Counted from the first letter of the stretch, positions 25,595 to 34,856 are shown. The stretch: DNA of 64,000 nt from Polaromonas sp. (GCF_029945925.1 NZ_JAQSDN010000035.1:1-64000); one strand, 5' to 3'. A program made the numbers and translations. Notes: generated by a model from the sequence alone, not told the origin.

Positions 25595-26383
25595 CTGCCA
25601 GCCGAGTCGGCCCAGACTCTGGATCATGAGCAGGTGCGTGTCTCGCCGTGTTGGTTCAGCTTCAAAGTGCGCGCTTGGCTGCGCGGTTACGCGCGGCGGT
25701 ATGACGACTTGAATTTGTGGGTCACGTTTCGCAATGGTCTCGTAGGTCGGATCCCCGTCATAGGCGCCATCGGCAGTGACCTGGCCAATCTCATGTTCGA
25801 TTTGATCGAGCAGTGGACCAACCTGGGACGGGTCATCGACGTCCTGCTCTGTCAGCATCGAGGCCACTATCAGCCCAGTGCTGGCGTCCACCGCCAAGTG
25901 CAGCTTTCTCCAGCTACGGCGCGCTTTGGCGCCATGTTTTTCCTGCAACCATTCGCCCGCACCGAAGACCTTCAGCCCGGTGCTGTCGATCAGGATGTGT
26001 GCAGGCTCTGCGGGTAGTGCGCTCCGCTTGGAAATCGACTCCAAGCTCATGGCGCGCCGACTCACAGTGCTGTGATCGGGGGCTTTCAGATCCACGCCAA
26101 GCAACTCAAAGATCGATGCCATCAGGCCTTCGGTTTGTCGCAGCGGTTGGCGAAACACCAGGCGTAACATCAGGCTGACTTCGATCGCCAGATCCGAATA
26201 GAAACTCTGTCCGCCACGCGTGGTGCGTGGCAGGGCTGCCCAAAGATCAATTGCTTCAGGAGTGACCCACATGGTCAGGCTGCCGCGGGCGCGAAGTGCC
26301 GCATCGTACTCACGCCAGTTGCATACCGTGAACTTCATCTTCGGAATATGGTGGCGGCACTTGGCGTTGTGTTTGTTGGGCAT
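25595..26383 (-). pseudogene. IS5-family transposase, C-terminally truncated and fused to oxygenase
   Basis: About 263 residues of an IS5-group transposase. It has the usual opening MPNKHNAKCRHHIPKMKF, LIDSTGLKVFG (first catalytic Asp) and VTADGAYDG (second Asp). The C-terminal segment bearing the catalytic Glu is missing: after HLLMIQSLGRLGWQ the frame switches directly to Rieske oxygenase sequence near 25594. A deletion that began inside the IS and ended inside the oxygenase gene explains this. It cannot transpose by itself. Confidence 0.85.
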
Positions 26384-26419
26384 GCAGTTGGTCAGCTGTT
26401 TTGATCAGGGCCGACGAGC

Positions 26420-26591
26420 CTAACAGGCCGCCGCCGGGCATCCGTGCAACAACGCCCTTCTCCAGCGATGCCGGCAACAGGGTGTCGGCCGGGATGTTGG
26501 CCAGCACGCCCGACAGGTCGCGTACCTGGCCGTTGGCATCGAGCAATGCCGGTTTTACCTAGCCCATCGGCCCGTAACGCATCAGCTTCAT
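26420..26591 (-). pseudogene. FAH-family hydrolase, N-terminal fragment with nonsense codon
   Basis: Starts at ATG 26591 with MKLMRYGPMG, a typical opening of FAH-family hydrolases/isomerases. An in-frame TAG follows at once, then KPALLDANGQVRDLSGVLANI continues the family sequence in the same frame until the IS5 region near 26420. It is broken twice: by a stop codon and by loss of everything after ~55 residues. It lies 26 bases after the aldehyde dehydrogenase gene on the same strand, so it was the next gene of that operon. Confidence 0.75.
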
Positions 26592-26617
26592 TGTCTATTC
26601 TCCTGTCGCAGCCTGGC

Positions 26618-28072
26618 TCAAGCGTAGTTGATGACCAGATGTTTAATGTCGGACATTTCTTCCATCGCATACTTGGTGCCTTCGCGACCAAAGCCGGATT
26701 CCTTCCAGCCGCCGAAAGGCATATTGTCGATCCGGTAGATCGGCACATCGTTGACCATCAATCCGCCGACATCCCAATCTTCGATGGCCTGGAATGCGCG
26801 CCGCAAGTCATTGGTGAACATGCCGCCTTGCAAGCCGTATTTCGAATCGCCGGCGCGGGCAATTGCTTCTTCAAAACTGTCGTAGCTGTTGACGGTCAGT
26901 ACCGGGCCGAACACTTCTTCGTCCTCGACCTTCATGCCTTTTGCGGTATTGGTCAGCACGGTAGGTTGTATCACCGCGCCCACGCGCGGTCCGCCATGCA
27001 GCATGACGGCGCCGGCGGCAACGGCCTCGTCGATCCAGCCCTGGATCCGCAGCGCTGAACCCTGGTCGATCACCGGGCCCACATCGACGCCTTCCTGCAT
27101 CGGGTCGCCGACCTTGCAGGCGCGCACCCGTTCAATCAGCTTGGCGGTAAATGCCTCGGCCACCGACTGCTGCACCAGGATGCGTTGCACGCCGATGCAG
27201 TACTGGCCGCCGTAGACCACGCCGCCCCGCACGCAGCGTGCCGCGGCCAGATCGAGGTCGGCATCTTCCGCCACCACCACCGCACCATTGCCGCCGAGTT
27301 CCAGTGCGACCTTCTTGCGACCGGCGATATCCTTGATATGCCAGCCGACCTTGGCGCTGCCGGTAAAGCTGACCATCGCAAAACGCTCATCGCGCACCAT
27401 GCTTTCGGCCAGCGGCACCGAACAGTGCAGGATTTCCAGCGCGCCGTCGGGCAGGCCGGCATCGCGCAGCAGTCGTTGCAGCAGCACGGAGGTCAGCGGC
27501 GTTTGCGGCGCCGGCTTGAGCACGACGCTGTTGCCCACGGCAATGGCTGGCGCGACTTTATGCACCACCAGGTTCAGCGGAAAATTGAAGGGCGAGATGG
27601 CTAGTATCGGACCGATCGGAAAGCGACGCGAAATGCCGATGCGGCGGCGCATCCGGTTCAAGGCCTCACTGTCGAGATCGGCCAGGGCAATCGGGCGGCC
27701 CTGGCTGTCGGTGGTCTGGTATTCGAATACGCCTGCATCCATGTCGAGCGGCACCTCTTCACCGCCGAAACGACGCGCTTCTGCTGCCGCATTGGTCAGG
27801 TTGAAGATCGCGCGCGACACTTCGCCGCGGGCATCGTACAGCGGCTTGCCGGCTTCGCCAGCAATGGTCGTGACGAATTCTTCCCGCCGTTCCTTGAGCA
27901 GCTCGGCGGCTTTTAGCAGGATGTCGGCGCGCACGAAGCGCGGCAACTTGCGCATCTTCTGGAATGCTGCTTGCGAACGCACGATCGCGCTTTCAACTTC
28001 GGCGGCGTCGGAGACCGGCATTTCACCGATCACCCGGCCGTCGAAAGGCGAGAGGATTTTTTCTGTTTTCAT
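26618..28072 (-). CDS. Aldehyde dehydrogenase family protein
   Basis: A 484-residue NAD(P)-dependent aldehyde dehydrogenase. Motifs: SPFNFPLNLVVHKVAPAIAVG, FTGSAKVG, catalytic Glu in ALELGGNG, catalytic Cys in YGGQYCIGVQ, EEVFGPV near the C-terminus. The NFPLNL pattern suggests the group that oxidises small or charged aldehydes (lactaldehyde, phosphonoacetaldehyde and similar) rather than the fatty-aldehyde group. ATG 28072 is chosen because homology starts at MKTEKILSPFDGRV. Member of the Liv-transporter operon. Confidence 0.85.
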   Translation of the reverse strand: MKTEKILSPFDGRVIGEMPVSDAAEVESAIVRSQAAFQKMRKLPRFVRADILLKAAELLKERREEFVTTIAGEAGKPLYDARGEVSRAIFNLTNAAAEARRFGGEEVPLDMDAGVFEYQTTDSQGRPIALADLDSEALNRMRRRIGISRRFPIGPILAISPFNFPLNLVVHKVAPAIAVGNSVVLKPAPQTPLTSVLLQRLLRDAGLPDGALEILHCSVPLAESMVRDERFAMVSFTGSAKVGWHIKDIAGRKKVALELGGNGAVVVAEDADLDLAAARCVRGGVVYGGQYCIGVQRILVQQSVAEAFTAKLIERVRACKVGDPMQEGVDVGPVIDQGSALRIQGWIDEAVAAGAVMLHGGPRVGAVIQPTVLTNTAKGMKVEDEEVFGPVLTVNSYDSFEEAIARAGDSKYGLQGGMFTNDLRRAFQAIEDWDVGGLMVNDVPIYRIDNMPFGGWKESGFGREGTKYAMEEMSDIKHLVINYA

Positions 28073-28104
28073 TGTTGATGATTTTTCGATAACGATTGCT
28101 GGTT

Positions 28105-28860
28105 TCAAAGCGCCGCAGTCTTTTCCACATAGACGCCACGGCAATCCATTTCATAGTCCAGGCCGACAATTGGCGGACGATTGAAATGCCAGGTCAGGCC
28201 GGCTGCCATGACACCGTGCTGCACCAGTTCTTCTGCCATGAACGGATGGATGTCGTACACGGTATAGAGCTGGCTGGCCGTGCAATCTTTCCAGCCGAAG
28301 CCCAGTGCTGCCATCCGTCGTTCCATTTCACCGATGACCCAATGCGCTTTGGCGCGCAGGCCGGTCGGGGACGTGTCCCCGGGCATGATGGCGTGGTCGG
28401 CGTAGCTGCCTTTTCCTTCTGGCGCTTCGCCGCTGCCGGCCACCACGAAAGACGGCGCCGCTGCAGCGTCCGGCACGGTGTAGCAGAACGCATAGAAACT
28501 CGGCTCTTTCGGGCCGTTGTATTCAGGACAGACATTGCTGCGCGCAACCGGATTGGTGACGCCGTCGAACACGCCCCATTTTTCCAGCGTGCCGACATAG
28601 ACGCGGTTGAAGGCGACAAAACCGGCTTCATCGAATGGCGCTGGCGAGCGCAGTTCGCACGCACAGAATGACGTCAGCGGACGTCCGACTGCGCCAAGGA
28701 TGGCGGCGATGCGCTCGAAGCCTTCAGTCAGCGGCACCGGCTGCTGAAAACGGACGCGTTCGATGCGATATCCCGGATCGGCAACAACGCCGGCAGAGTA
28801 CTGGAAAACGCCCGGAATGTAGCGGTAGTTGCCGGGTGCGAACGGGAGAGTGCTGGACAT
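28105..28860 (-). CDS. Conserved protein resembling 2-amino-5-chloromuconate deaminase CnbZ
   Basis: A 251-residue soluble protein without signal peptide. Recognisable stretches are APGNYRYIPGVFQYSAGV, TSFCACELRSPAPF, ARSNVCPEYNGP and ASQLYTVYDIHPF. I recall this pattern from proteins named after CnbZ, a deaminase of aminomuconate pathways, but could not verify it. It has three conserved-looking Cys residues. Its place between a Liv transporter and an aldehyde dehydrogenase, with an FAH-family gene beyond, fits a ring-cleavage product pathway. Treat the activity as tentative. Confidence 0.5.
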   Translation of the reverse strand: MSSTLPFAPGNYRYIPGVFQYSAGVVADPGYRIERVRFQQPVPLTEGFERIAAILGAVGRPLTSFCACELRSPAPFDEAGFVAFNRVYVGTLEKWGVFDGVTNPVARSNVCPEYNGPKEPSFYAFCYTVPDAAAAPSFVVAGSGEAPEGKGSYADHAIMPGDTSPTGLRAKAHWVIGEMERRMAALGFGWKDCTASQLYTVYDIHPFMAEELVQHGVMAAGLTWHFNRPPIVGLDYEMDCRGVYVEKTAAL

Positions 28861-28940
28861 GATGCGGCTTCCTTTTCGGTGTCTGGAACAAAAAAATCAT
28901 CAGTGAATGAAACGGCAGGGGTGCTGTAGCCAGTGCCGGC

Positions 28941-29675
28941 CTAGGCGGCCAGCATGCCAAGGTAAGCTTGCCGGATTGCGGGGTCGTGCAACATGGCGCT
29001 GCTGCCGCCGCCCTGGACCACGCGCCCCATATCCATGGCAAACGCATGGGAAGACAGTTCCAGCGCAGTGACCACGTCCTGCTCGACCACCAACAGCGAC
29101 AAGCCGTCGCGGTTGAGTGCCTGCAAGGACTCGACCAACTGTTCGACCAGCAGCGGCGACAAACCCAGGGACAGTTCGTCGATCATCAAGAGCTTGGGCG
29201 CGCTCATCAAGCCGCGTCCGATTGCGCACATTTGCTGCTCGCCGCCGGACATGGTGCCGGCGGCCTGGGTGCGGCGTTCGTACAGTTTGGGGAATGTTGT
29301 GTAGACCTGGTCCAGGCTGCGCGCAATGGCGGCGCGCGGCTCGCGGCGGGCATACGCGCCCATCAGCAGGTTGTCTTCCACATTCATCGGGCCGAACAGG
29401 CGGCGACCTTCCGGCACATGGGCAATGCCATGCGCCAGGATTTGCGCCGGATTCTTGCCGCACAGGTCCTCGCCGTTCCACAGGATCTTGCCTGCGCGCG
29501 GTGCGATCAAGCCCGACAGCGTGCGCATCAGCGTCGATTTGCCGGCGCCGTTGGAGCCGATCAAGGCCGTGATCTCACCCTGCTGCAAGGCCATGTCGAT
29601 GCCCCACAGTACGGTAATCTCGCCATAGCCAGCCTGCAGGCCGCTGATTTCCAGCAAAGGGACCGGGGTCGTCAT
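28941..29675 (-). CDS. livF: Branched-chain/HAAT-type ABC transporter ATPase LivF
   Basis: A 244-residue ATPase of the hydrophobic amino-acid transporter family. Walker A GSNGAGKST (near 37-45), signature MSGGEQQM, Walker B LLMIDELSLGL and a C-terminal EQDV switch region. The LivF type is recognised by its short length and GEITALIGSNG. Its start overlaps the end of LivG by four bases. In this operon the transporter more likely imports an aromatic or ring-cleavage-type acid than leucine. Confidence 0.9.
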   Translation of the reverse strand: MTTPVPLLEISGLQAGYGEITVLWGIDMALQQGEITALIGSNGAGKSTLMRTLSGLIAPRAGKILWNGEDLCGKNPAQILAHGIAHVPEGRRLFGPMNVEDNLLMGAYARREPRAAIARSLDQVYTTFPKLYERRTQAAGTMSGGEQQMCAIGRGLMSAPKLLMIDELSLGLSPLLVEQLVESLQALNRDGLSLLVVEQDVVTALELSSHAFAMDMGRVVQGGGSSAMLHDPAIRQAYLGMLAA

Positions 29676-30430
29676 GGCTGCTCCGTTGTCGCAAGGTTGA
29701 GCTGTGCGTATTTTTTGCCCAGGTAGGCTTCCACCACGCGCGGGTCGTTCACCACATCCAGTGGCAGTCCGTCTGCGATCAGTGCGCCGCTTTGCAGCAC
29801 CACCACCCGACTGCAGACATTCATCACCACTTTCATCAAGTGTTCGATCAGGACGATGGTGATGCCGCGTGCCGCCAGTTGCCGTATCAGTTGCATGGCA
29901 TGTTCGATTTCGGCGGAGTTGAGTCCGGCATTGACTTCATCGAGGAACAGCAGTTTCGGGTTCATCGCCAGCGCCTTGGCCAACTCCAGCCGTTTGCGCA
30001 TGGCCAGCGTCAGGCTCGACGCGTCCTGGTTGGCCTGCTTTTCAAGGCCGACGAAACGCAGGTGTTCCGCGGCCAGCAGACGCGCCTTGGTCGGGCTCAC
30101 GCCGCTTTGCGAAAACAGCGCAGCAGCGGCGACGTTGTCCAGCACGCTCAGGTCGGGAAACGGCTGCACGATCTGGAAGGTGCGGGCCAGGCCGATGCGC
30201 GCCGTCTGGTAGGGCGCCAGCCTGGTAATGTCGCGCCCTTCAAACAGCACCCGGCCAGCGCTGGCAGTGTGCACGCCGGTGATGACATTGACCAGCGTGG
30301 TCTTGCCCGCGCCGTTAGGACCGATCAGGCCGAGTATTTCGCCGCGGCCGACGGTCAGGGTGACGTCCTGCACCGCCTGCAATCCACCGAAGCGGCGCGA
30401 TACATTTTGCAGTTTCAGTACTTCATCCAT
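29672..30430 (-). CDS. livG: HAAT-type ABC transporter ATPase LivG
   Basis: A 252-residue ATPase. Walker A GPNGAGKTT (near 37-45), LTLAMRKRLELAKAL as the divergent LivG signature, Walker B LLFLDEVNAGL, and IEHLMK switch His. Start and end overlap LivM and LivF respectively, showing a compact operon. Confidence 0.9.
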   Translation of the reverse strand: MDEVLKLQNVSRRFGGLQAVQDVTLTVGRGEILGLIGPNGAGKTTLVNVITGVHTASAGRVLFEGRDITRLAPYQTARIGLARTFQIVQPFPDLSVLDNVAAAALFSQSGVSPTKARLLAAEHLRFVGLEKQANQDASSLTLAMRKRLELAKALAMNPKLLFLDEVNAGLNSAEIEHAMQLIRQLAARGITIVLIEHLMKVVMNVCSRVVVLQSGALIADGLPLDVVNDPRVVEAYLGKKYAQLNLATTEQP

Positions 30431-31367
30431 GGCGTGCTCCGATCATGCGGATGCGCTTGACCAGCGACATCAGGCCATTTGGCAGGAACAGCAGCAGCAC
30501 CACTACCAGCAAGCCGAGCACACCGGAATGGATTTCCAGATAATTGCGCCACACCACTTCTTCGATGGCGAGGAAGGCGAACGCGCCCAGCACCGCGCCG
30601 GCCGGCGAACCCAGGCCGCCCAGCAGCGCCATCACGATCGGCTTGACCGACAGCAGCACATCGAACACATCGGGCGGTTCAATGTAGTGCACCCATGCGG
30701 CATACAGTACGCCGGCCATGGCGACGAACACGCCGGAGAAGGCGAAGGCGCTGCTCTTGTACAGCGTGGCGTTCACGCCAATCATGTCGGCAGCCGCCTC
30801 GTTCTGCTTGATGCAGGACAAGCCAAAGCCGAGCTTGGAGACCTGGATGCGCCAGATCGCGATGAAGCTGACGATCAACAGCGTCCACATGGCCCAGAAA
30901 AAGAACGACGCCTCCGCCATCACGCTGCCAGAACCGGTAACGGCCAGCGGAATGTTCAGGCCCATGCCGCCACCGGTCAGGTCGGTCGCGGTATTGGTCA
31001 GTTCGCGCAGCACTTCGGCCACCGCCAGGCTGGCAATGGCAAAATAGTGCCCGCGCAGCCGCAGCAGCACGATACCCAGCAACATGGCGGCAATGAATGC
31101 CAGCGCACCGGATGCGCCGACTGCTGCCAGTAGCGGCCAGCCCTTGTTGAGCAGGACGCCGCCGCAATATGCGCCAAAGCCGAAGAAGGCGGCGGTGGCA
31201 AACGACGGGTAACCGGCAAAGCCGCCAATCACCGTCCAGGACACGGACATGATCGCGTACATGCAAGCAAAGGTGCCAATGCGCAGCGCGTAGGCGCTAT
31301 CGAACAGTGGCAAGCCGCCCATTATCAGCAACAGCGCGAGTGCAGTAAAAAATAGTGGCCGTTTCAT
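30423..31367 (-). CDS. livM: HAAT-type ABC transporter permease LivM
   Basis: A 314-residue inner-membrane permease with about eight to nine hydrophobic segments. It has the LivM loop GLSCIKQNEAAADMIGVNATLYKSSAFAFSG-type sequence that contacts the ATPases, and a GGLGSPAGAVLGA segment. It overlaps LivH by four bases and LivG by eight. Confidence 0.9.
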   Translation of the reverse strand: MKRPLFFTALALLLIMGGLPLFDSAYALRIGTFACMYAIMSVSWTVIGGFAGYPSFATAAFFGFGAYCGGVLLNKGWPLLAAVGASGALAFIAAMLLGIVLLRLRGHYFAIASLAVAEVLRELTNTATDLTGGGMGLNIPLAVTGSGSVMAEASFFFWAMWTLLIVSFIAIWRIQVSKLGFGLSCIKQNEAAADMIGVNATLYKSSAFAFSGVFVAMAGVLYAAWVHYIEPPDVFDVLLSVKPIVMALLGGLGSPAGAVLGAFAFLAIEEVVWRNYLEIHSGVLGLLVVVLLLFLPNGLMSLVKRIRMIGARHG

Positions 31368-32230
31368 TCGTATCCCCGCTTGCCCATCAATCCTTGTGGC
31401 CGGAAGATCAGGAACAGGATCAACAGGCTAAATGAGAGCGTGACCGCATGCTCGGGGCCGAACGCCAGCGAACCGAAGCTTTCAACCGTGCCCAGGAACA
31501 GCCCGCCCACCACCGCGCCGGGCACACTGCCCAGGCCGCCCAGCACGCACACGACGAACGCCTTGCCGAGATAGGAACCGGAAGCAATCGGTGAAATCGG
31601 AAAAATCATGGCCAGCAACACGCCGGCGCAAGCCGCCATGGCAGCGCCCAGGCCGAACGCCGTCGCATAGATCGACGGCACATCCACGCCCATCAAGCGT
31701 GCCGCATCGCGGTCCATGCGCACCGCCACAATCGCGCGTCCCGCCCGCGATTGCCGCAGGATCAGGTACAGCGCGACCGTCAAGATCAGCGCAAAGGCGG
31801 TAGCGACCAGCCGGTCGACCGGCACCACCAGCCCGCCGACGGACAATGAACCCAATGCCGGCTCCAGTATCAGGCGACGGTAGTCGGCCCGGAAGCCGAC
31901 CAGCATCGCGTTATTGAGCATCAGGTCCAAGCCGAACGTCAGGGTAAGCGTGACCAGCACGGGGGCAGCGATCACCCGGTTGAGCACACCACGCTGGATG
32001 GCGTAGCCGAGGGCAAAACCCAATGGCGCAGCAATCAAGAGTGTGGTCCAGGGCGCCATGCCCAAGCCATTGTAGGCACCCCAGGCGAGATAAGACCCGA
32101 GCACGATGAACGATCCGTGCATCAGGTTAATGACATTGAGCACGCCCCACACCAGTGAGAAGCCCACCGCGATGCATGCGTACAGGCTGCCAAGTACGAT
32201 GCCGTTGAGAATGACCTGGAGAAAAAGCAT
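31364..32230 (-). CDS. livH: HAAT-type ABC transporter permease LivH
   Basis: A 288-residue permease with about eight transmembrane segments. Family landmarks are GVLNVINLMHGSFIVLGSYLAW near the N-terminus and GLGSVPGAVVGGLFLGTVES near the C-terminus. The gene follows the binding-protein gene by 15 bases and overlaps LivM. Confidence 0.9.
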   Translation of the reverse strand: MLFLQVILNGIVLGSLYACIAVGFSLVWGVLNVINLMHGSFIVLGSYLAWGAYNGLGMAPWTTLLIAAPLGFALGYAIQRGVLNRVIAAPVLVTLTLTFGLDLMLNNAMLVGFRADYRRLILEPALGSLSVGGLVVPVDRLVATAFALILTVALYLILRQSRAGRAIVAVRMDRDAARLMGVDVPSIYATAFGLGAAMAACAGVLLAMIFPISPIASGSYLGKAFVVCVLGGLGSVPGAVVGGLFLGTVESFGSLAFGPEHAVTLSFSLLILFLIFRPQGLMGKRGYE

Positions 32231-32245
32231 GCTCTGTCGCTCGCT

Positions 32246-33466
32246 TTACTTCACGCCAAGCTTGAAGTCAGCTTGCTTGATGGCAGCAGGGTGCACCACC
32301 AGCGTCTTGCCGCCCTGGATTTGCATGACAGGCGGTTCCAGCGAGTTGATCTGGCCGTTGGCGCCGAACTTGACCGGACCCCAGAAGGTCATCACGTTCA
32401 TTTTTGCCAGCTCGTCCCGCACCTTGTTGCGATCCAGCGAACCGGCTTTTTCAATTGCCATCTGGAACAGCACACCGGAAACCGAAGCCGAAGCCTGTGC
32501 ATAGTCAGGATCGGATTTGTACTTTTCCCGGAACAGTTTGGCGTAGTTCTCAGCCGTGCTGAAAATGTCCACGCCCTTGTAGCGAGCCGCCATATGCCAC
32601 CAGGCTGCACTGCTGATGTTCTCGGCGCCCTTACCGGCAGCCTCGATGAATTCCTTGTAAGCAGGGCCCGCGATCATGGTTACCACAGGGGCTTCCATTT
32701 TCTGGTCGGACATCTGCTTCTTGATCAGCACCAGGTCATTGATGTAGCCGGTCGCAAAAATCCAGTGCGGCGCTTGCGACTTGATCTGCGACAGCGCCGA
32801 CGAATGATCCATCGTGTTGATCGCGTACTTCTCGAAGAAGATCACTTCCAGGCCAGCGGCCTTGGCAGCCTTGTCCATTTCCTGTGCAATCGCCAGCGGG
32901 AACAGGTCATTGCGCGCCAGGATGGCAACCCGTTTCACGCCCGGTGCTTTTTCGCGCACGATCTTGACCAGCGGCGTGGTCAGCGTGTCGTTCGGTGTGA
33001 AGGTGCCGAACAGGTACTTGTAGCCCTGGTCATACACCTGGGGCGATGACGCGGTCGACGCAATCGTCGGCATCTGGTACTTCTCGGAGACCGTGCTGGC
33101 TGCCTTGGCTGCACCCGATCCGAACGGGCTGAACAGGAAGTTCACCTTCTCTTGCGTGATCAGCTTTTCCGCAGCTTGCACTGCGCGCGGCGTGTTGGAC
33201 TGATAGTCGGTGTAGACGATCTCGACTTTCATTTTCTTGCCGCCAACATTGATACCGCCCTTCTTGTTGACCTGCTCGGCCCACAAGTCGTAGCCCTGTT
33301 GCTGCTTCAGGGCTTCTGGCGCCAATGGGCCGGTTTGGGGCAATGGTGCACCGAAGCGGATGGTTTCCTGGGCTTGTGCACCAAGCGGCGCCAGCGCTGG
33401 CAAAGCCAGGCAGGCCAGTGCGGACCAGTTACGAATACGATGGAAACGAGAGAGTGAGCCAGACAT
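32246..33466 (-). CDS. Periplasmic ligand-binding protein of the HAAT transporter (LivK-like)
   Basis: A 406-residue type I periplasmic binding protein with a signal peptide of about 32 residues (cleavage after LGAQAQ). The mature start, TIRFGAPLPQTGPLAPEALKQ, is typical. Further landmarks are VNKKGGINVGGKKMKVEIVYTDYQS and FSPFGSGAAKAA. First gene of the operon running to the aldehyde dehydrogenase. The Liv-type receptors of this subgroup often bind aromatic acids, but no specificity residue can be assigned here. Confidence 0.87.
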   Translation of the reverse strand: MSGSLSRFHRIRNWSALACLALPALAPLGAQAQETIRFGAPLPQTGPLAPEALKQQQGYDLWAEQVNKKGGINVGGKKMKVEIVYTDYQSNTPRAVQAAEKLITQEKVNFLFSPFGSGAAKAASTVSEKYQMPTIASTASSPQVYDQGYKYLFGTFTPNDTLTTPLVKIVREKAPGVKRVAILARNDLFPLAIAQEMDKAAKAAGLEVIFFEKYAINTMDHSSALSQIKSQAPHWIFATGYINDLVLIKKQMSDQKMEAPVVTMIAGPAYKEFIEAAGKGAENISSAAWWHMAARYKGVDIFSTAENYAKLFREKYKSDPDYAQASASVSGVLFQMAIEKAGSLDRNKVRDELAKMNVMTFWGPVKFGANGQINSLEPPVMQIQGGKTLVVHPAAIKQADFKLGVK

Positions 33467-33673
33467 GCGTAGTCCCTTTCAAAAGGTCGACAGTGAAACA
33501 ACAACGGCGAAAGCGAAGTGGGCAACCCAACATAACGACGAGCTTGAACAGTGATGAGCGCTCAGCGATTCTAGATTGCAGGTGCTTGTCTGAGGGCAAT
33601 AGATTTTCGAGAGAAGCGTTCTAAAAATCAGAACGCTGATGACTTCAGCTCCGCCTTTCTAGCGACTGTGAAC

Positions 33674-33700
33674 AGGCCGGGCGCTGTGTCGCGCCGGCCT
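33674..33700 (-). terminator. Hairpin downstream of the LysR gene
   Basis: GC-rich stem AGGCCGGGCGC (33674-33684) pairs with GCGCCGGCCT (33691-33700) around a TGTGTC loop, with one bulged base. It begins one base after the regulator's stop on the minus strand. There is no T-run, so it may be a weak or Rho-assisted terminator separating LysR from the Liv operon. Confidence 0.45.
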
Positions 33701-34615
33701 TCAGCGTGCGTGGGGCTTGTGCTTGGCCGCCATGCGTTCGGCCAGGTAACTCGCCAGGTGATTGGCGGCAAGGGACAGTTTGCGGGTGCGGCTGGCCACC
33801 AATGTGACGTGGCCGGACTTCAGCGAGAGCTCGTCCAGCGACAGGCCGACCAGCGTGCCTTGCTTGATGCTGGGGGTGAGCAAATCTGCCGGCAGGAAGG
33901 TGACATGCGTGCTGCTGCCGATGACCAGCATCTGGGCGAATGCCAGCGTATTGGTTTCCACCATGCGCGACAGGCTCAGCTTGCGGGTCACGCAGACCCG
34001 GTCTACCAGTTGCCGGATCACGAACGAACGGTCAGGCAGCACGACCGGATAAGGCGCAATGTCGGCCAGCGTGCATCGGCTGCGATGCGCCAGCGGGTGC
34101 GACGGCGAGACCACCGCATACAGCGGCTGCGGCATGCGCGCCAGTTCGACCAGGTCCGTGCGCGGCGCACTGCCAAACAGGACGCCAAGGTCGTAGCGGT
34201 GCTCGGCGACTGCCTCGGCCACTGCCTGCGAACCGATCGATATCACACCCAGCGAGATGGCGGGATTGGCGTGGGAAAAGCCGTGCATCGCCTCTGGCAT
34301 GAAGCTCGTCATCAAGCCTTCGACACAGGCAATTTCTGCATGGCCACGGCGCAGGGTTTCATATTCCTGGAGTATGCCGCGCAGTTCATCAAAGCGGGTG
34401 CGCATGTCGTTGGAGTAGAGCAGCAGCAATTGCCCCGCTTCAGTGATCAGCATGCCGCGCGCATGGCGTTCGAACAGGGGGACGCCGAGTTCGGTCTCCA
34501 GCAAGGTGATCTGGCGGCTGACTGCGCTTTGGGCAACGAACATTCGCTCAGCCGCATGCCGCACTGAACCATGCGCGGCGACCTCGCGGAAGTAACGCAG
34601 GGCGAGCGGTTCCAT
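33701..34615 (-). CDS. LysR-family transcriptional regulator
   Basis: A 304-residue LysR regulator. The N-terminal winged helix-turn-helix (about residues 1-60) contains ALRYFREVAAHGSVRHAAERMFVAQSAVSRQ-type sequence and a periplasmic-binding-protein-like effector domain follows. ATG 34615 (MEPLALRYF) is chosen since it matches the family start; an upstream in-frame ATG at 34714 would read into the IS6 end. It lies upstream of and on the same strand as the Liv operon, so it probably controls it. An IS6 end begins 71 bases upstream of its start and may have replaced its promoter. Confidence 0.87.
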   Translation of the reverse strand: MEPLALRYFREVAAHGSVRHAAERMFVAQSAVSRQITLLETELGVPLFERHARGMLITEAGQLLLLYSNDMRTRFDELRGILQEYETLRRGHAEIACVEGLMTSFMPEAMHGFSHANPAISLGVISIGSQAVAEAVAEHRYDLGVLFGSAPRTDLVELARMPQPLYAVVSPSHPLAHRSRCTLADIAPYPVVLPDRSFVIRQLVDRVCVTRKLSLSRMVETNTLAFAQMLVIGSSTHVTFLPADLLTPSIKQGTLVGLSLDELSLKSGHVTLVASRTRKLSLAANHLASYLAERMAAKHKPHAR

Positions 34616-34685
34616 GACGAGTTTCCTTTGATATTTTCGGGTACTTGATTGTTGCTCTACAGGGTAACGGACAGGAAGGTTGCGG

Positions 34686-34856
34686 GGTTCTGTCGCAGTA
34701 AGCGTAAACGACAATCCGGGTCATGCTTGATTTCCGCTAAAGTTTGATCAACGGCACCTTGAACAAGGTTCTCAAACGGCATCACTATCCGCTGGAAGTG
34801 ATGCTCACGTGCGTACGCTGGTACGTGGCCTACCCATTGAACCTGCGACATGTTCC
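34686..34856 (+). mobile_element. IS6-family element, left-end remnant
   Basis: Terminal repeat GGTTCTGTCGCA at 34686-34697 is followed by the start of an IS6 transposase. From a TTG at 34759 it reads NKVLKRHHYPLEVMLTCVRW and then YVAYPLNLRH, the canonical IS6 N-terminus. Homology stops at about 34856, just before the IS3 element. It has the same orientation as the IS6 right end at 1-570. Confidence 0.75.
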
